Positions 7,220 through 14,174 of a DNA stretch of 44,930 nucleotides are shown here, one piece after another (within the stretch, counting starts at the first letter, position 1; every line of letters starts with the position of its first letter). A program made the translations under genes and the position numbers. Source of the DNA: a virus; IMG/VR virus record IMGVR_UViG_3300048928_000594, positions 1-44,930 of that record; one strand, given 5' to 3'. Below the pieces are notes generated by a model, which searched no databases, was not told the origin of the DNA, and saw nothing but the letters and a program-made list of their open reading frames with translations.

Positions 7220-7576
7220 CTTAACAGTGAAATCGTCTTCATCAAACACGCCATCTACATCGATCGACGTTATTTTTATGCCTTGAGTCCCATCCATAGG
7301 GGGCCAGCCTTCTTGACCGTTACCCTTATCCCAATCGAACAGTGCTCTAATACCGTGAGCGTTATATCCAAGCTCATACGCTATTGGCATAACGTGCCTG
7401 GCCAACATAATCAAAACCGCATTAAGAAGACCGTGTTTGCTTTCGCGCCACTCGTGATTACTCCAAAACTCGTTCATTTCTCGAAGCGCATCGTCAGTTA
7501 CGATGTCGTGGTCTATCTCAACTGTTAGCTCCGCTTTCCAGTCATAATCGACTGTGTACTTTTTGATGTTCCCCAT
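7211..7576 (-). CDS. DUF2528 family protein
   Basis: The product from the internal ATG at 7574-7576 is 121 residues and starts MGNIKKYTVDYDWKAELTVE, the pattern I know from DUF2528 proteins of enterobacterial prophages. The frame is open further upstream to 7675. The shorter start is chosen because the family begins there and a GAGGG ribosome-like site lies about 10 bases upstream. The protein is acidic, with a WRESKHGLLNAVLIMLARH helix in the middle. The family has no established function. The gene is the first leftward gene downstream of PL and is followed by two strong terminators. Confidence 0.82.
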   Translation of the reverse strand: MGNIKKYTVDYDWKAELTVEIDHDIVTDDALREMNEFWSNHEWRESKHGLLNAVLIMLARHVMPIAYELGYNAHGIRALFDWDKGNGQEGWPPMDGTQGIKITSIDVDGVFDEDDFTVKAA

Positions 7577-7836
7577 AGCCAACCCTCTGTAGTTACCCGC
7601 TGATGCGGGAGAAATGCTTTGGTGCTGGCTCCCCAAAATGAAGCAAGGAAGGCCGTCGTCGCCTTGGTGAGCCATTACCCCACCAACTAGCTAATAACCG
7701 TCTGCCAGCCCAAAACATTCCGTTTTGTGCACCCGACATTGTCCGCCGCGCGCCCGGTATGCCATGACCCCTTAAGGTCTGGATTAAAAAATCATCGTGA
7801 TTTACTGTTGTTTCTCAGGTTTGCAGAGGAACTAAA
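7577..7836. other. Gap between divergent DUF2528 and zinc-finger-like genes
   Basis: A CCCGC/GCGGG inverted repeat at about 7598-7612 lies in the leader of the leftward DUF2528 gene. No other gene is seen, and no strong promoter for the rightward gene at 7837 could be identified. Confidence 0.4.
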
Positions 7837-8142
7837 ATGGATACATCTTCCTGGAACAAATACGCGGTCTGCCCTTTATGCAAAGCAAGATTCCGAATCG
7901 GGCGAGTTAACCGTCATATCAAGACGCACACAGGCATCACACCTGAAAAAGAACGACTTATCAGAAATGCGGTTATTGCTTCATTAAGACGCTCATACGT
8001 TGAAGAAAGACTGGAGAGTGACCGCCGAAGCATTCAACAACGTAATATCAACGCTACTGATGTTTTGATGGGAAGAAAGCAGTTCCAACAATCAGGAAAG
8101 ACAGTTTCTGCTGGTGCTTTTGGCCAGGGTAAAAAGAAATAA
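7837..8142 (+). CDS. C2H2-zinc-finger-like small protein
   Basis: The 101-residue product contains Cys12-x2-Cys15-x11-His27-x3-His31 within CPLCKARFRIGRVNRHIKTH, close to a classical C2H2 finger, followed by a highly charged helix (ERLIRNAVIASLRRSYVEERL) and a basic tail ending GQGKKK. A nucleic-acid-binding role is likely. The ATG has a good CAGAGGAA ribosome site. The gene is oriented rightward inside the leader region of the leftward PL transcript, so that transcript is antisense to it. This position is where lambda carries N, but the protein is not N-like. A hairpin follows at 8154-8174. Confidence 0.7.
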   Translation: MDTSSWNKYAVCPLCKARFRIGRVNRHIKTHTGITPEKERLIRNAVIASLRRSYVEERLESDRRSIQQRNINATDVLMGRKQFQQSGKTVSAGAFGQGKKK

Positions 8143-8410
8143 AAATCTTTATAAAGCGCCACTTAATGACGCTTGAAAAGACTTTTAAATTTACTCTGCA
8201 AATCGTTATGCCCTCCGCTTTGATCGCTATGCTGGCGTATGTCTTGCCTCGCCTGTAGCACCATCCATGATGTTGCAGGGAGCGATCGCACTGCGCAATG
8301 TCCGTCCGGTTTGCAGAGAAAATTTCCTGATTGTTAATGTGCAGGCTGACTCATGTCTGCCGCGGCTTAACTTCCGGTGGCCGCATCGCTGTGTTGTCGC
8401 GATGGGTTAA
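8143..8410. other. PL leader region with paired structures, no gene
   Basis: No coding frame of useful length is seen on either strand. Inverted repeats are visible. AAGCGCCA/TGACGCTT arms lie at 8154-8174 and could end the rightward zinc-finger gene or act on the leftward transcript. CATCGC/GCGATG lies at 8384-8404, and GCGGC/GCCGC partly adjoins it at about 8362-8385, right at the presumed 5' end of the PL RNA. Confidence 0.45.
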
Positions 8411-8439
8411 AGATACAGATAAAACTGTATTATCGTCAA
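8410..8439 (-). promoter_or_regulatory. Leftward early promoter PL
   Basis: Read leftward, TTGACG (8439-8434), an 18-base spacer and TATCTT (8415-8410) form a promoter whose spacer is largely filled by one CI/Cro operator (8415-8428). The layout matches PL of lambdoid phages and would drive the left arm down to int. Confidence 0.7.
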
Positions 8440-8483
8440 CAGACAAAACTGTAATTTATTCGCGAATAAACATATGTATCTGT
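8413..8483. promoter_or_regulatory. OL operator cluster
   Basis: Two clear 14-base operators are ACAGATAAAACTGT (8415-8428) and ACAGACAAAACTGT (8439-8452), 24 bases apart. A degenerate third site with one good half (ATCTGT) lies at 8470-8483. They share the ACAG...ACTGT pattern of the three sites between cI and cro, so CI and Cro should bind both clusters. Confidence 0.8.
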
Positions 8484-8512
8484 ATTGGAAGGTAATTAAT
8501 TTTTATTGAGAC

Positions 8513-8537
8513 GAAAAAAAACCGGCGAAAGCCGGTT
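8513..8537 (-). terminator. cI terminator
   Basis: Read leftward, AACCGGC and GCCGGTT arms (8520-8537) enclose a 4-base loop and are followed by seven T. It lies 22 bases beyond the cI stop codon. Confidence 0.88.
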
Positions 8538-8559
8538 ATTTGAGAGAAGGTGGGGGGGT

Positions 8560-9192
8560 TTAGCGCTTTCTACGGTAAATTCGGTGTTCAATCATGACGC
8601 CGATAATAGTCAGCGGCTGGTGATCGCTGTTAATCACAGGATAGTCGTTGTTAAGCGGAACGAGTTCAAAGTGCTGTCGTCCACTGGCATCTGTGAAAGT
8701 TGGCCGGTACTTTTTGAACGTCGCCTGGTCGCCCCCGTTCTTAGCCACAACAAACTCACCAGGCACTGGTTCAACTTCCGGGTCGACAATGATCACATCA
8801 CCGGCTTTGAAGTCCGGCTCCATTGAGTCACCCTCAATGCGCAAAGCGAAACTGTATTCGGACAAATCTAGGTCTGTCAGGACATACTCAAGGCTGCCAT
8901 CAAAGGCCTCTATAGGATTTTTTTCTGCAAGCGCTCCTGCCTGCACATAACTAATCAAAGGAACTCTCCTGCTGTTCACTTCCGACATCGGCATAAATGC
9001 GCCGCCGTTCATTAGCCAGTCAGCATCGCATCTCAAAGCCTTGGCAATTCCAATTATATTACGTGGCTTTAGTGTCTTGCCATCCTCAATGCTCTGCCAT
9101 GACTGCTGTCTGATGCCCGCTCTTTCCGCGGCTTCTGTTTGAGTCAGCCCCAGCTCAATTCTTTTCTGTTTAACACGATCAGCAAGGCTCAC
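8560..9192 (-). CDS. cI: CI-type LexA/S24 prophage repressor
   Basis: The 210-residue repressor maintains lysogeny. Residues 1-60 form an HTH (XRE) domain with LTQTEAAERAG and a recognition-helix region RQQSWQSIED. The C-terminal half is an S24 autoprotease with an Ala85-Gly86 cleavage site in VQAG, nucleophile Ser123 in GDSM and general base Lys160 in TFKK. RecA-stimulated cleavage should therefore induce the prophage. The start is a GTG at 9192 because the nearby ATG at 9203 runs into a stop after four codons. The weak ribosome site fits low-level repressor synthesis. It is divergent from cro across the OR operators, and no rex-like genes follow before the terminator. Confidence 0.95.
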   Translation of the reverse strand: MSLADRVKQKRIELGLTQTEAAERAGIRQQSWQSIEDGKTLKPRNIIGIAKALRCDADWLMNGGAFMPMSEVNSRRVPLISYVQAGALAEKNPIEAFDGSLEYVLTDLDLSEYSFALRIEGDSMEPDFKAGDVIIVDPEVEPVPGEFVVAKNGGDQATFKKYRPTFTDASGRQHFELVPLNNDYPVINSDHQPLTIIGVMIEHRIYRRKR

Positions 9193-9277
9193 TTTCTTCT
9201 CATTCCTTCAGTTCTTCTCGCTTTCATTGGCCTGCATCCTGGCAGAAAAAGTTACCGAATCCCTTAACCCAAGAATC

Positions 9278-9336
9278 ACAGTTAAAACTGTTATTGACAA
9301 ACAGAAATAACTGTCTCAGAATACAGATAAAACTGT
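9278..9336. promoter_or_regulatory. OR operators with PR and PRM
   Basis: Three near-identical 14-base operators with ACAG...ACTGT symmetry lie at 9278-9291, 9301-9314 and 9323-9336, spaced 23 and 22 bases centre to centre. PR is TTGACA at 9294-9299, a 17-base spacer and CAGAAT at 9317-9322, so the second operator lies in the promoter and the third over the start point. A leftward PRM candidate, TTGTCA then GATTCT, overlaps the first operator. The cro leader is only about 15-20 bases. Confidence 0.88.
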
Positions 9337-9345
9337 GGAGGTGAT

Positions 9346-9561
9346 ATGGAAACAATTTCTCAGCGCCTCAAGCAAAAACGTGAAGAGATGAATATGTCTC
9401 AGTCTCAGCTGGCCGCACTTGCTGGGATGAAGCAGCAATCTCTTCAGGCCATCGAGGCAGGGACAACTAAGCGTCCACGTTATTTGGTTGAGCTGGCTCG
9501 CGCACTTAAGTGCGACCCGGAATGGCTGTTATTCGGTGATAACGACGTGAAAGCTCATTAA
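9346..9561 (+). CDS. cro: Cro-type early repressor
   Basis: This 71-residue single-domain HTH protein has MSQSQLAALAGMKQQSLQAIEAG as its turn-helix region, split here around the turn. Its KQQSLQAIE segment closely parallels the QQSWQSIE segment of CI, which explains shared operator recognition. Downstream PRYLVELARALKCDPEWLLFG also mirrors CI. It is the first gene of the PR transcript, with GGAGG 5 bases before the ATG. The expected role is to shut down cI transcription and temper early expression during lytic growth. Confidence 0.92.
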   Translation: METISQRLKQKREEMNMSQSQLAALAGMKQQSLQAIEAGTTKRPRYLVELARALKCDPEWLLFGDNDVKAH

Positions 9562-9567
9562 CACCAC

Positions 9568-9617
9568 CGCTCTTTAACAATCAAAACTCAAATGTAAACC
9601 GGCTGATTCTTCAGCCG
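9568..9617 (+). promoter_or_regulatory. nutR-like antitermination site (boxA plus hairpin)
   Basis: CGCTCTTTAACAA (9568-9580) is an excellent boxA match. About 20 bases on, CGGCTGA-TTCT-TCAGCCG (9600-9617) forms a perfect 7-base-pair hairpin in the position of boxB. The order cro, boxA, boxB, cII is that of lambda nutR. No N gene was recognised, so what reads this site is open. Confidence 0.7.
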
Positions 9618-9647
9618 AATCAACTAATCACGAAGGAAGTATCGCAA

Positions 9648-9869
9648 ATGGAAAGTTCAACAACACGCAACAAAGCGGAGGCGCGGCGGATAGAGAGCTG
9701 GTTACACAGCCAGATCGCAGAACTGGGCGCGACTCGCATCGCAGAACTGCTTGGCGTCAACAAATCGACGGTGAGTCGGTGGCGGGAGAACCTGGTGCCG
9801 AACATGTCGCTTTTGCTGGCAATCCTCATCTCTAACCGTGAAGGGGAAAAGAGGGATTTCGAGGCATGA
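9648..9869 (+). CDS. cII: CII-like transcriptional activator
   Basis: This 73-residue protein has the CII-family HTH (GATRIAELLGVNKSTVSRWR, about residues 28-47) after an N-terminal helix with RIESWLHSQIAEL. CII activates lysogenic promoters for cI and integrase. It is shorter than lambda CII (97 residues), mainly at the C-terminal degradation tail. The ATG has an AAGGAAG ribosome site and the gene lies second in the PR operon, as expected. Its TGA overlaps the ATG of a short downstream frame. Confidence 0.88.
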   Translation: MESSTTRNKAEARRIESWLHSQIAELGATRIAELLGVNKSTVSRWRENLVPNMSLLLAILISNREGEKRDFEA

Positions 9870-9958
9870 GAGTTACAAAAATGGCGAAAGCCCCTCTGCT
9901 GGAACAGTTGGGGCTTTCAGGTGGAATTAACTGGATCAATTCACAGGAGCAATTATGA
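9866..9958 (+). CDS. Short linking reading frame between cII and the ParB-like gene
   Basis: A 30-codon frame begins at an ATG that overlaps the cII stop (ATGA) and ends at a TGA that overlaps the ParB-like ATG (ATGA). The double overlap strongly suggests translational coupling. The peptide starts MRVTKMAKAPLLEQLGLSGG. A large inverted repeat, GAAAGCCCC and GGGGCTTTC, occupies 9886-9918 within it and could pause transcription or hide the downstream start. No family is recognised, and it could be only a leader peptide. Confidence 0.42.
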   Translation: MRVTKMAKAPLLEQLGLSGGINWINSQEQL

Positions 9959-10773
9959 CAACGCTTTCTCAGCTGTACAAGCAAAAGGATAAAAACGGCA
10001 CCGGAACTACGGTCAAGAAGACATTCATGGTCCCGTTTGAAGAGTTGTATCTCGAAGACGGCGACAACATGCGACCGCTTGATGAAGAGCATGCACGGAA
10101 AATGCGTGACCTCTGGAAGTCAGGTGCTGATCTCCCGGCTCTGTCGGTTCAGGTAACCGAAAAGGGCGTGAAAATTGTCGATGGACAGCACCGTTATATC
10201 GGGGCCGGTTATGCCATCGCAGACGGCATTAGCATCCCGCGCATTGAGTGCAAAGACTTCATCGGTACAGAACTGGAAAGGCTTGCTCACCAGGCAGGTA
10301 GCAACGACGGTCTGGCCATCACCCCTATTCAACGAGCCAGGCAGTATAACCGGGCCAAAAACCTCGGTCATACCGTGCAGGAAATCGCTGCGGCTTTTCA
10401 CCGCTCGGTAACTGACGTTGAAAGCCACCTTCAGCTTCTCTCTTCGGGAGATGTGCTGATCGGCATGGTGGAATCTGGAGAGGTTTCAGCAAGCACCGCC
10501 GTAGCCCTGAGCCGGGAGCATGGACCAAAAGCAGCCACAGTGGCGACAGAGGGTCTGGCTAAGGCCAAAGCTGCCGGTAAGAAAAAGCTCACCCGTAGCG
10601 CTGCCATCCCTCAGCTATCCCCGTCGCGCGCCCGTCGCCTCGCCGAGTTGCTGGCAGATGCAGAAATCGAAAATAACCGCCTCACAGTGCCCGCTACGGC
10701 GCTCGACGAGGTTATGGCAATCATCGGTGAGCAAAAAGCTCTGCTGCGCGACAGTGGCTGGGAGGAAGCGTGA
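9955..10773 (+). CDS. ParB-like protein
   Basis: The 272-residue protein has a ParB/Spo0J N-terminal domain (about 25-110) with VPFEELYLEDGDNMRP and the ParB-box VDGQHRYIGAG near residues 76-84, then an HTH segment TVQEIAAAFHRSVTDVESHL (about 135-154) and a basic linker rich in Ala and Lys. The ParB fold binds DNA and, in relatives, CTP or nuclease substrates. There is no parA gene, so classical plasmid partition is unlikely. A replication or regulatory role at the origin is more plausible. It lies between cII and the O-like gene and overlaps the latter by 4 bases. Confidence 0.86.
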   Translation: MTTLSQLYKQKDKNGTGTTVKKTFMVPFEELYLEDGDNMRPLDEEHARKMRDLWKSGADLPALSVQVTEKGVKIVDGQHRYIGAGYAIADGISIPRIECKDFIGTELERLAHQAGSNDGLAITPIQRARQYNRAKNLGHTVQEIAAAFHRSVTDVESHLQLLSSGDVLIGMVESGEVSASTAVALSREHGPKAATVATEGLAKAKAAGKKKLTRSAAIPQLSPSRARRLAELLADAEIENNRLTVPATALDEVMAIIGEQKALLRDSGWEEA

Positions 10774-11804
10774 ACACTGCAAAAATTCTCAACTTCCCCG
10801 GTAATGATCCGGGGCAACTCAGGAGCAACCGGATGGAGAACCAGAGAACCGGTTTCATCCCGTTGTACCGGAGTGTGCTTAAGCAATCCTGGTCGAAGGA
10901 CGTATTCCTGCGCACGTTGTGGGAAAACCTGCTGTTGTCTGCCGCCCGTCAGCCTTACACAGCAAACTTCAAGGGTCGCCAATGGCCGCTGCTAACCGGA
11001 CAACTGGTAACCACCTCAGCCGACCTCGGGCTGAATTTATGCGACAGGGAAGGGAAGCCATGCAGTCGTCACGCCGTAGACAGGATGCTGGATGTTTTCG
11101 AGCGCGAAGGGATGATTTCTCGCTCAGGAGAAAAGAGAAAAGGCTCTGTGATAACCATCACAAATTATGCTGAATATGCTCAAAAAATGGACGATTCATC
11201 CGCGCATTACCCCGCGCAAATCTCCGCGCTTAATGCCGAGCATGACGAAGCCAGTAATGGCGCGGCTTCCGATGGTGGTGCCGCGCATAAGGCCGAGCAT
11301 TTAGCCGAGCGTTTACCCGAGAATCATGAACAACAAAGTAATAACAACAATAAAAACATTAAAAGATCTTCGTCGAAGAATTCTCGCGAATTCACCGACG
11401 ACCGACTGATGAAATTTTTATCTGCTCATCCTGAAGCTGTGATTTACACACCGACAGGTGCCAAGTGGGGCACCGCTGACGACCTGAGAGCCGCAGAGTG
11501 GATCGCCATCCGCGTGAAGAAAATAAACCCCACCTGCAAAGAGCCCGACCTGAAAGCCTGGGCAAATGACGTTCGCCTGACTAACCAGATTGACGGGCGG
11601 ACACACCGTGAAATTTGCGACCTGTACGACTGGGCCAGCAAGCACCACTTCTGGCAGACCAACATCCTCTGTCCCGCCAGCCTGCGCAAGCAGTGGGACA
11701 AGTTGACGATGCAGCGCGCTGCATCAGGAACCGAGGTTTCCGCCGCTGGCAAACCGAAAGTTGACCTGAAAAACACTGACTGGATTCACGGGGTGACGTT
11801 ATGA
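10770..11804 (+). CDS. O: O-like replication initiator
   Basis: The 344-residue protein takes the place of lambda O. An N-terminal winged-helix-like region (about 25-130, with GFIPLYRSVLKQSW and HAVDRMLDVFEREGMISRSG) is typical of phage replisome organisers. A low-complexity Asn/Lys/Ser linker lies around residues 187-210. The C-terminal DnaT-like domain (about 225-320) has WIAIRVKKINPTCKEPDLKAWANDVRL and ICDLYDWASKHHFWQ. It should bind iterons and, with P, load the host DnaB helicase. The putative origin lies within the gene's own middle, as in lambda. It overlaps P by 4 bases. Confidence 0.85.
   Translation: MNTAKILNFPGNDPGQLRSNRMENQRTGFIPLYRSVLKQSWSKDVFLRTLWENLLLSAARQPYTANFKGRQWPLLTGQLVTTSADLGLNLCDREGKPCSRHAVDRMLDVFEREGMISRSGEKRKGSVITITNYAEYAQKMDDSSAHYPAQISALNAEHDEASNGAASDGGAAHKAEHLAERLPENHEQQSNNNNKNIKRSSSKNSREFTDDRLMKFLSAHPEAVIYTPTGAKWGTADDLRAAEWIAIRVKKINPTCKEPDLKAWANDVRLTNQIDGRTHREICDLYDWASKHHFWQTNILCPASLRKQWDKLTMQRAASGTEVSAAGKPKVDLKNTDWIHGVTL
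11230..11370 (+). other. Putative replication origin inside the O-like gene
   Basis: Copies of a GCCGAGCATTTA-like unit occur at about 11234, 11292 and 11304, with a partial CCCGAG copy at 11316. They are followed by a strongly A-rich strand (about 11326-11366) suited to unwinding. Repeats followed by an AT-rich stretch in the linker-coding part of an O gene match the lambda ori layout. Confidence 0.55.
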
Positions 11805-12487
11805 AAAGCCTTGCTGAGCAGATGCACAACTTCGACCGCGAGCAGATGCGCCGCTTCGCGCACAACCTGCCTGAACAGTATCAGGAAGAGTCACCTACTG
11901 AGCGGGTAGCACAAATCATTAACGGCGTTTTCACACAACTCCTGGCGGCATTCCCCGCGGCCATGGCTGGCCGTAGCCAGGATGAGTTTGATGAGATACG
12001 CCGTCAGTGGGTTAAAGCGTTTGCCGAGAACGGAATAACAGACATGGAAACTGTTGATCGGGGTATGCGAGTTGCCCGCCGTCAGGAAAAACCCTTCCTC
12101 CCGTCGCCAGGACAATTCGTCGCCTGGTGCAAGGAAGAGGCGCAGGCATTCGGAATCACCGCTGACGACGTGATGACCGAGTTCTGGAAGTGGAGAAAGA
12201 TGGTTTTCCAGTACCCAAGCAGTGAGCAGTACCCATGGCCGCAGCCGGTTCTCTATCACATCTGCCTGGAGATTCGCCGCCGCAGTACTGACGGCCAGTT
12301 AAGCCAGAAAGAGCTGCAAAACGCCGCCGCCGATGTACTGGCCTACTGGGAAAAACGAGCCGCTGAAGGGCATCCGGTGCCACCTGTACGCCGCGCCTTG
12401 CAGGCGCCGAAGGCAGAGCAAGGCCCAACTCCTGCGCAGTTACTCAAAGCGCGCTACGAACGCATGAAGAATAACGGGAAGGTGTGA
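11801..12487 (+). CDS. P: Lambda P-type replication protein
   Basis: The 228-residue protein matches lambda P: it begins MKSLAEQMHNFDREQMRRFA, has RRQWVKAFAENGITDMETVDRGM in the centre, and has the conserved FLPSPGQFVAWC segment (about 105-116). P binds DnaB and delivers it to the O-origin complex in competition with DnaC. It follows the O-like gene with a 4-base overlap and precedes ren by one base, so the replication module is intact. Confidence 0.94.
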   Translation: MKSLAEQMHNFDREQMRRFAHNLPEQYQEESPTERVAQIINGVFTQLLAAFPAAMAGRSQDEFDEIRRQWVKAFAENGITDMETVDRGMRVARRQEKPFLPSPGQFVAWCKEEAQAFGITADDVMTEFWKWRKMVFQYPSSEQYPWPQPVLYHICLEIRRRSTDGQLSQKELQNAAADVLAYWEKRAAEGHPVPPVRRALQAPKAEQGPTPAQLLKARYERMKNNGKV

Positions 12488-12488
12488 G

Positions 12489-12782
12489 ATGACAGGCAAA
12501 GGAGCGATTTTTGAATACCTGAAAACCCATAAGACATTCTGCTCGGCTGATGTGTCTGCCTTCAGCGGCGTATCGCATACCGGCATCAACCAGGCAGCCA
12601 GCGATCTGGCGCGAAAGGGGCTTCTGGTAGTCGACGGGAAAGTGTGGCGCACCGTGTATTACCGCATGGTCACCGATGATGAGAAAGAGGGTCGCAGAAG
12701 CACCAACCGGATTTTTCAGGAGTGTCGCAACAGCGAGGCGATGAAGCGGGTACTGGCGGTTTACGGGAGAACACAGGTATGA
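12489..12782 (+). CDS. ren: Ren protein
   Basis: The 97-residue product closely follows lambda Ren along its whole length: start MTGKGAIFEYL, then INQAASDLARKGLLVVDGKVWRTVYYR and the end AMKRVLAVYG. In lambda, Ren protects the phage from Rex-type exclusion. An HTH-like fold is suggested by the SADVSAFSGVSHTGINQA segment. It comes straight after P, as in lambda, and overlaps the next gene by 4 bases. Confidence 0.95.
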   Translation: MTGKGAIFEYLKTHKTFCSADVSAFSGVSHTGINQAASDLARKGLLVVDGKVWRTVYYRMVTDDEKEGRRSTNRIFQECRNSEAMKRVLAVYGRTQV

Positions 12783-13390
12783 ACAAACAAGATTATGACA
12801 GGCTCACATTCAACCAGCTTGCCGAGCGCAACGCTGAGCACGTAACCGCTATTGCACGGTTAGAAGTGCAGGTTAAGCAGCTGACAGAGGCAAACCAACA
12901 AATGCGCGATGAGGCGCTGAATTCTACCAGCGCGCTTTACGATGTGGTGGCTGAGAATGTCGGTATGGATTCATTTGTCGAATCGATGCTCGCTATCGCA
13001 TGGCAAGGAGGTTCTGCCGATGGTTCAGACATTCAGGAATTAGCGCTTAAGTGTGGTCTCATTCGTCAGGAGGTCTACTGCGCCGAAAAGCACGAAAACA
13101 TGGTAGATGACCCAGGCAATTTCGAAGATGGCGATGCGCTTTACTTCCGCGTAGAAACCCCCGCCACCGACGCCATCCTCGCCTCCCTGCGCGCAGAAGG
13201 GGTGGAGATGGCAATGGAAGCTGCGAAGCCGGAAGTGGCTAAGGAGTTTCAGCGCGAGACTTTTGATCAGTGCGTGACAGCAGCAGTGAAATACCCTCAA
13301 AGCGATCTGGCAGGAAGGGTTGAAATGGTCGCCTGGCTTGAATTGTTCGCCGCCCAGCTCCGCAGCAAATCGGAGGTGCAGCATGACTAA
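12779..13390 (+). CDS. Ea22-like accessory protein
   Basis: The 203-residue acidic protein contains the ETPATDAILASLRAEGVEMAME stretch (split here by the length rule at the final helix) that marks the Ea22/Ead family of lambdoid accessory proteins. A coiled-coil region lies at about 20-45 (AIARLEVQVKQLTEANQQM). The start at 12779 is chosen because it overlaps the ren stop (ATGA). The upstream extension to 12722 lies inside ren. The function of the family is unknown. These genes are modular and often occur in tandem, as here. Confidence 0.78.
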   Translation: MNKQDYDRLTFNQLAERNAEHVTAIARLEVQVKQLTEANQQMRDEALNSTSALYDVVAENVGMDSFVESMLAIAWQGGSADGSDIQELALKCGLIRQEVYCAEKHENMVDDPGNFEDGDALYFRVETPATDAILASLRAEGVEMAMEAAKPEVAKEFQRETFDQCVTAAVKYPQSDLAGRVEMVAWLELFAAQLRSKSEVQHD

Positions 13391-13886
13391 CAACGACGAT
13401 CTGGCGCTGAAGCTGAAAGCAGCGGCTGAGAAAGCACTGCCGGCTATTGAAAAATACGAGGCCGGTGAGATTGATGGCGATGATGCGCTGGAGATGCTGA
13501 GTGACTTCACGGACGTGATTAAGCCAGCCAACATCCTCGCCCTGCTGGCAGAGCGTGACGCCGACAAGAAGCGGATCGCTGAGCAGCAAGAGCACATTAG
13601 CAGCCTTGATGAAGGTGTGAACATGTTGCTCGCGCAATATGACCAACTGGCATCTGCTATCGGCTGGACAACTGAAAAAGCACTTGCTGGTGAAGGTAAT
13701 CAAGATCAATACGCAGAAGCCATGGTTAAGCGCATCTCCGAGCTGGAAGCCCGGACGGTGAGCGTTAAGTTGAGGACGCCAGGTATCATCAAATCGCCGA
13801 TTGGCATGCATTGCGAGGTATGGGAAAGAGCAGAGGTTGAATCTGCAATCGCTGCTGCTGGCATCAAACTGGAAGTGGGGGAGTAA
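13383..13886 (+). CDS. Second Ea22-like accessory protein
   Basis: The 167-residue acidic protein starts MTNNDDLALKLKAAAEKALPA, with internal ALEMLSDFTDVIKPANILALLAERD and KRIAEQQEHISSL coiled coil, a pattern common to Ea22-like proteins. The ATG at 13383 overlaps the end of the previous gene by 8 bases. An upstream start at 13320 is rejected because the extension lies within that gene. No enzymatic motif is seen. It forms the second of three consecutive accessory genes. Confidence 0.78.
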   Translation: MTNNDDLALKLKAAAEKALPAIEKYEAGEIDGDDALEMLSDFTDVIKPANILALLAERDADKKRIAEQQEHISSLDEGVNMLLAQYDQLASAIGWTTEKALAGEGNQDQYAEAMVKRISELEARTVSVKLRTPGIIKSPIGMHCEVWERAEVESAIAAAGIKLEVGE

Positions 13887-13888
13887 TC

Positions 13889-14074
13889 ATGGCAGCACAA
13901 CTGAGCCGGGAGCGGCTGGAAGAAAGAATCAGAGCAGAAATTGAACTGTTAGAAATATCGTTAAAAAATGGTGGTAGTGACAGCCCTCATAACGACGAGG
14001 AGTTACTCGAGGTCTTCCGCATGGCACTGGCGGGAATGGACAGCGAGCCGGTGGCGTGGCATTCATTAGTCTGA
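13889..14074 (+). pseudogene. Truncated Ea22-like gene
   Basis: The 61-residue frame starts MAAQLSRERLEERIRAEIEL and has the FRMALAGMDSEPVAW segment that, in family members I recall, leads into a much longer protein. Here it stops after a further four residues. About 55 bases downstream (14130-14174), in another frame, the codons give AQPLYTAPKQNSI and a stop, the typical C-terminal tail of this family. The middle is therefore missing, with a deletion or recombination scar between 14050 and 14130. The short product may still be made. Confidence 0.6.
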
Positions 14075-14174
14075 CGGCGAAGGTTGTTGGTGATACATCG
14101 AAGAGCAGCGTTAAAATCGCGGCGGTGTAACAGCACAGCCGCTCTACACCGCACCGAAGCAGAATAGTATTTAG

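Noticed and set aside
13040-13811. Two long leftward frames opposite the Ea22-like genes
   Set aside because: The forward genes are coupled and match a family. The reverse frames are Ser/Ala-rich shadows.
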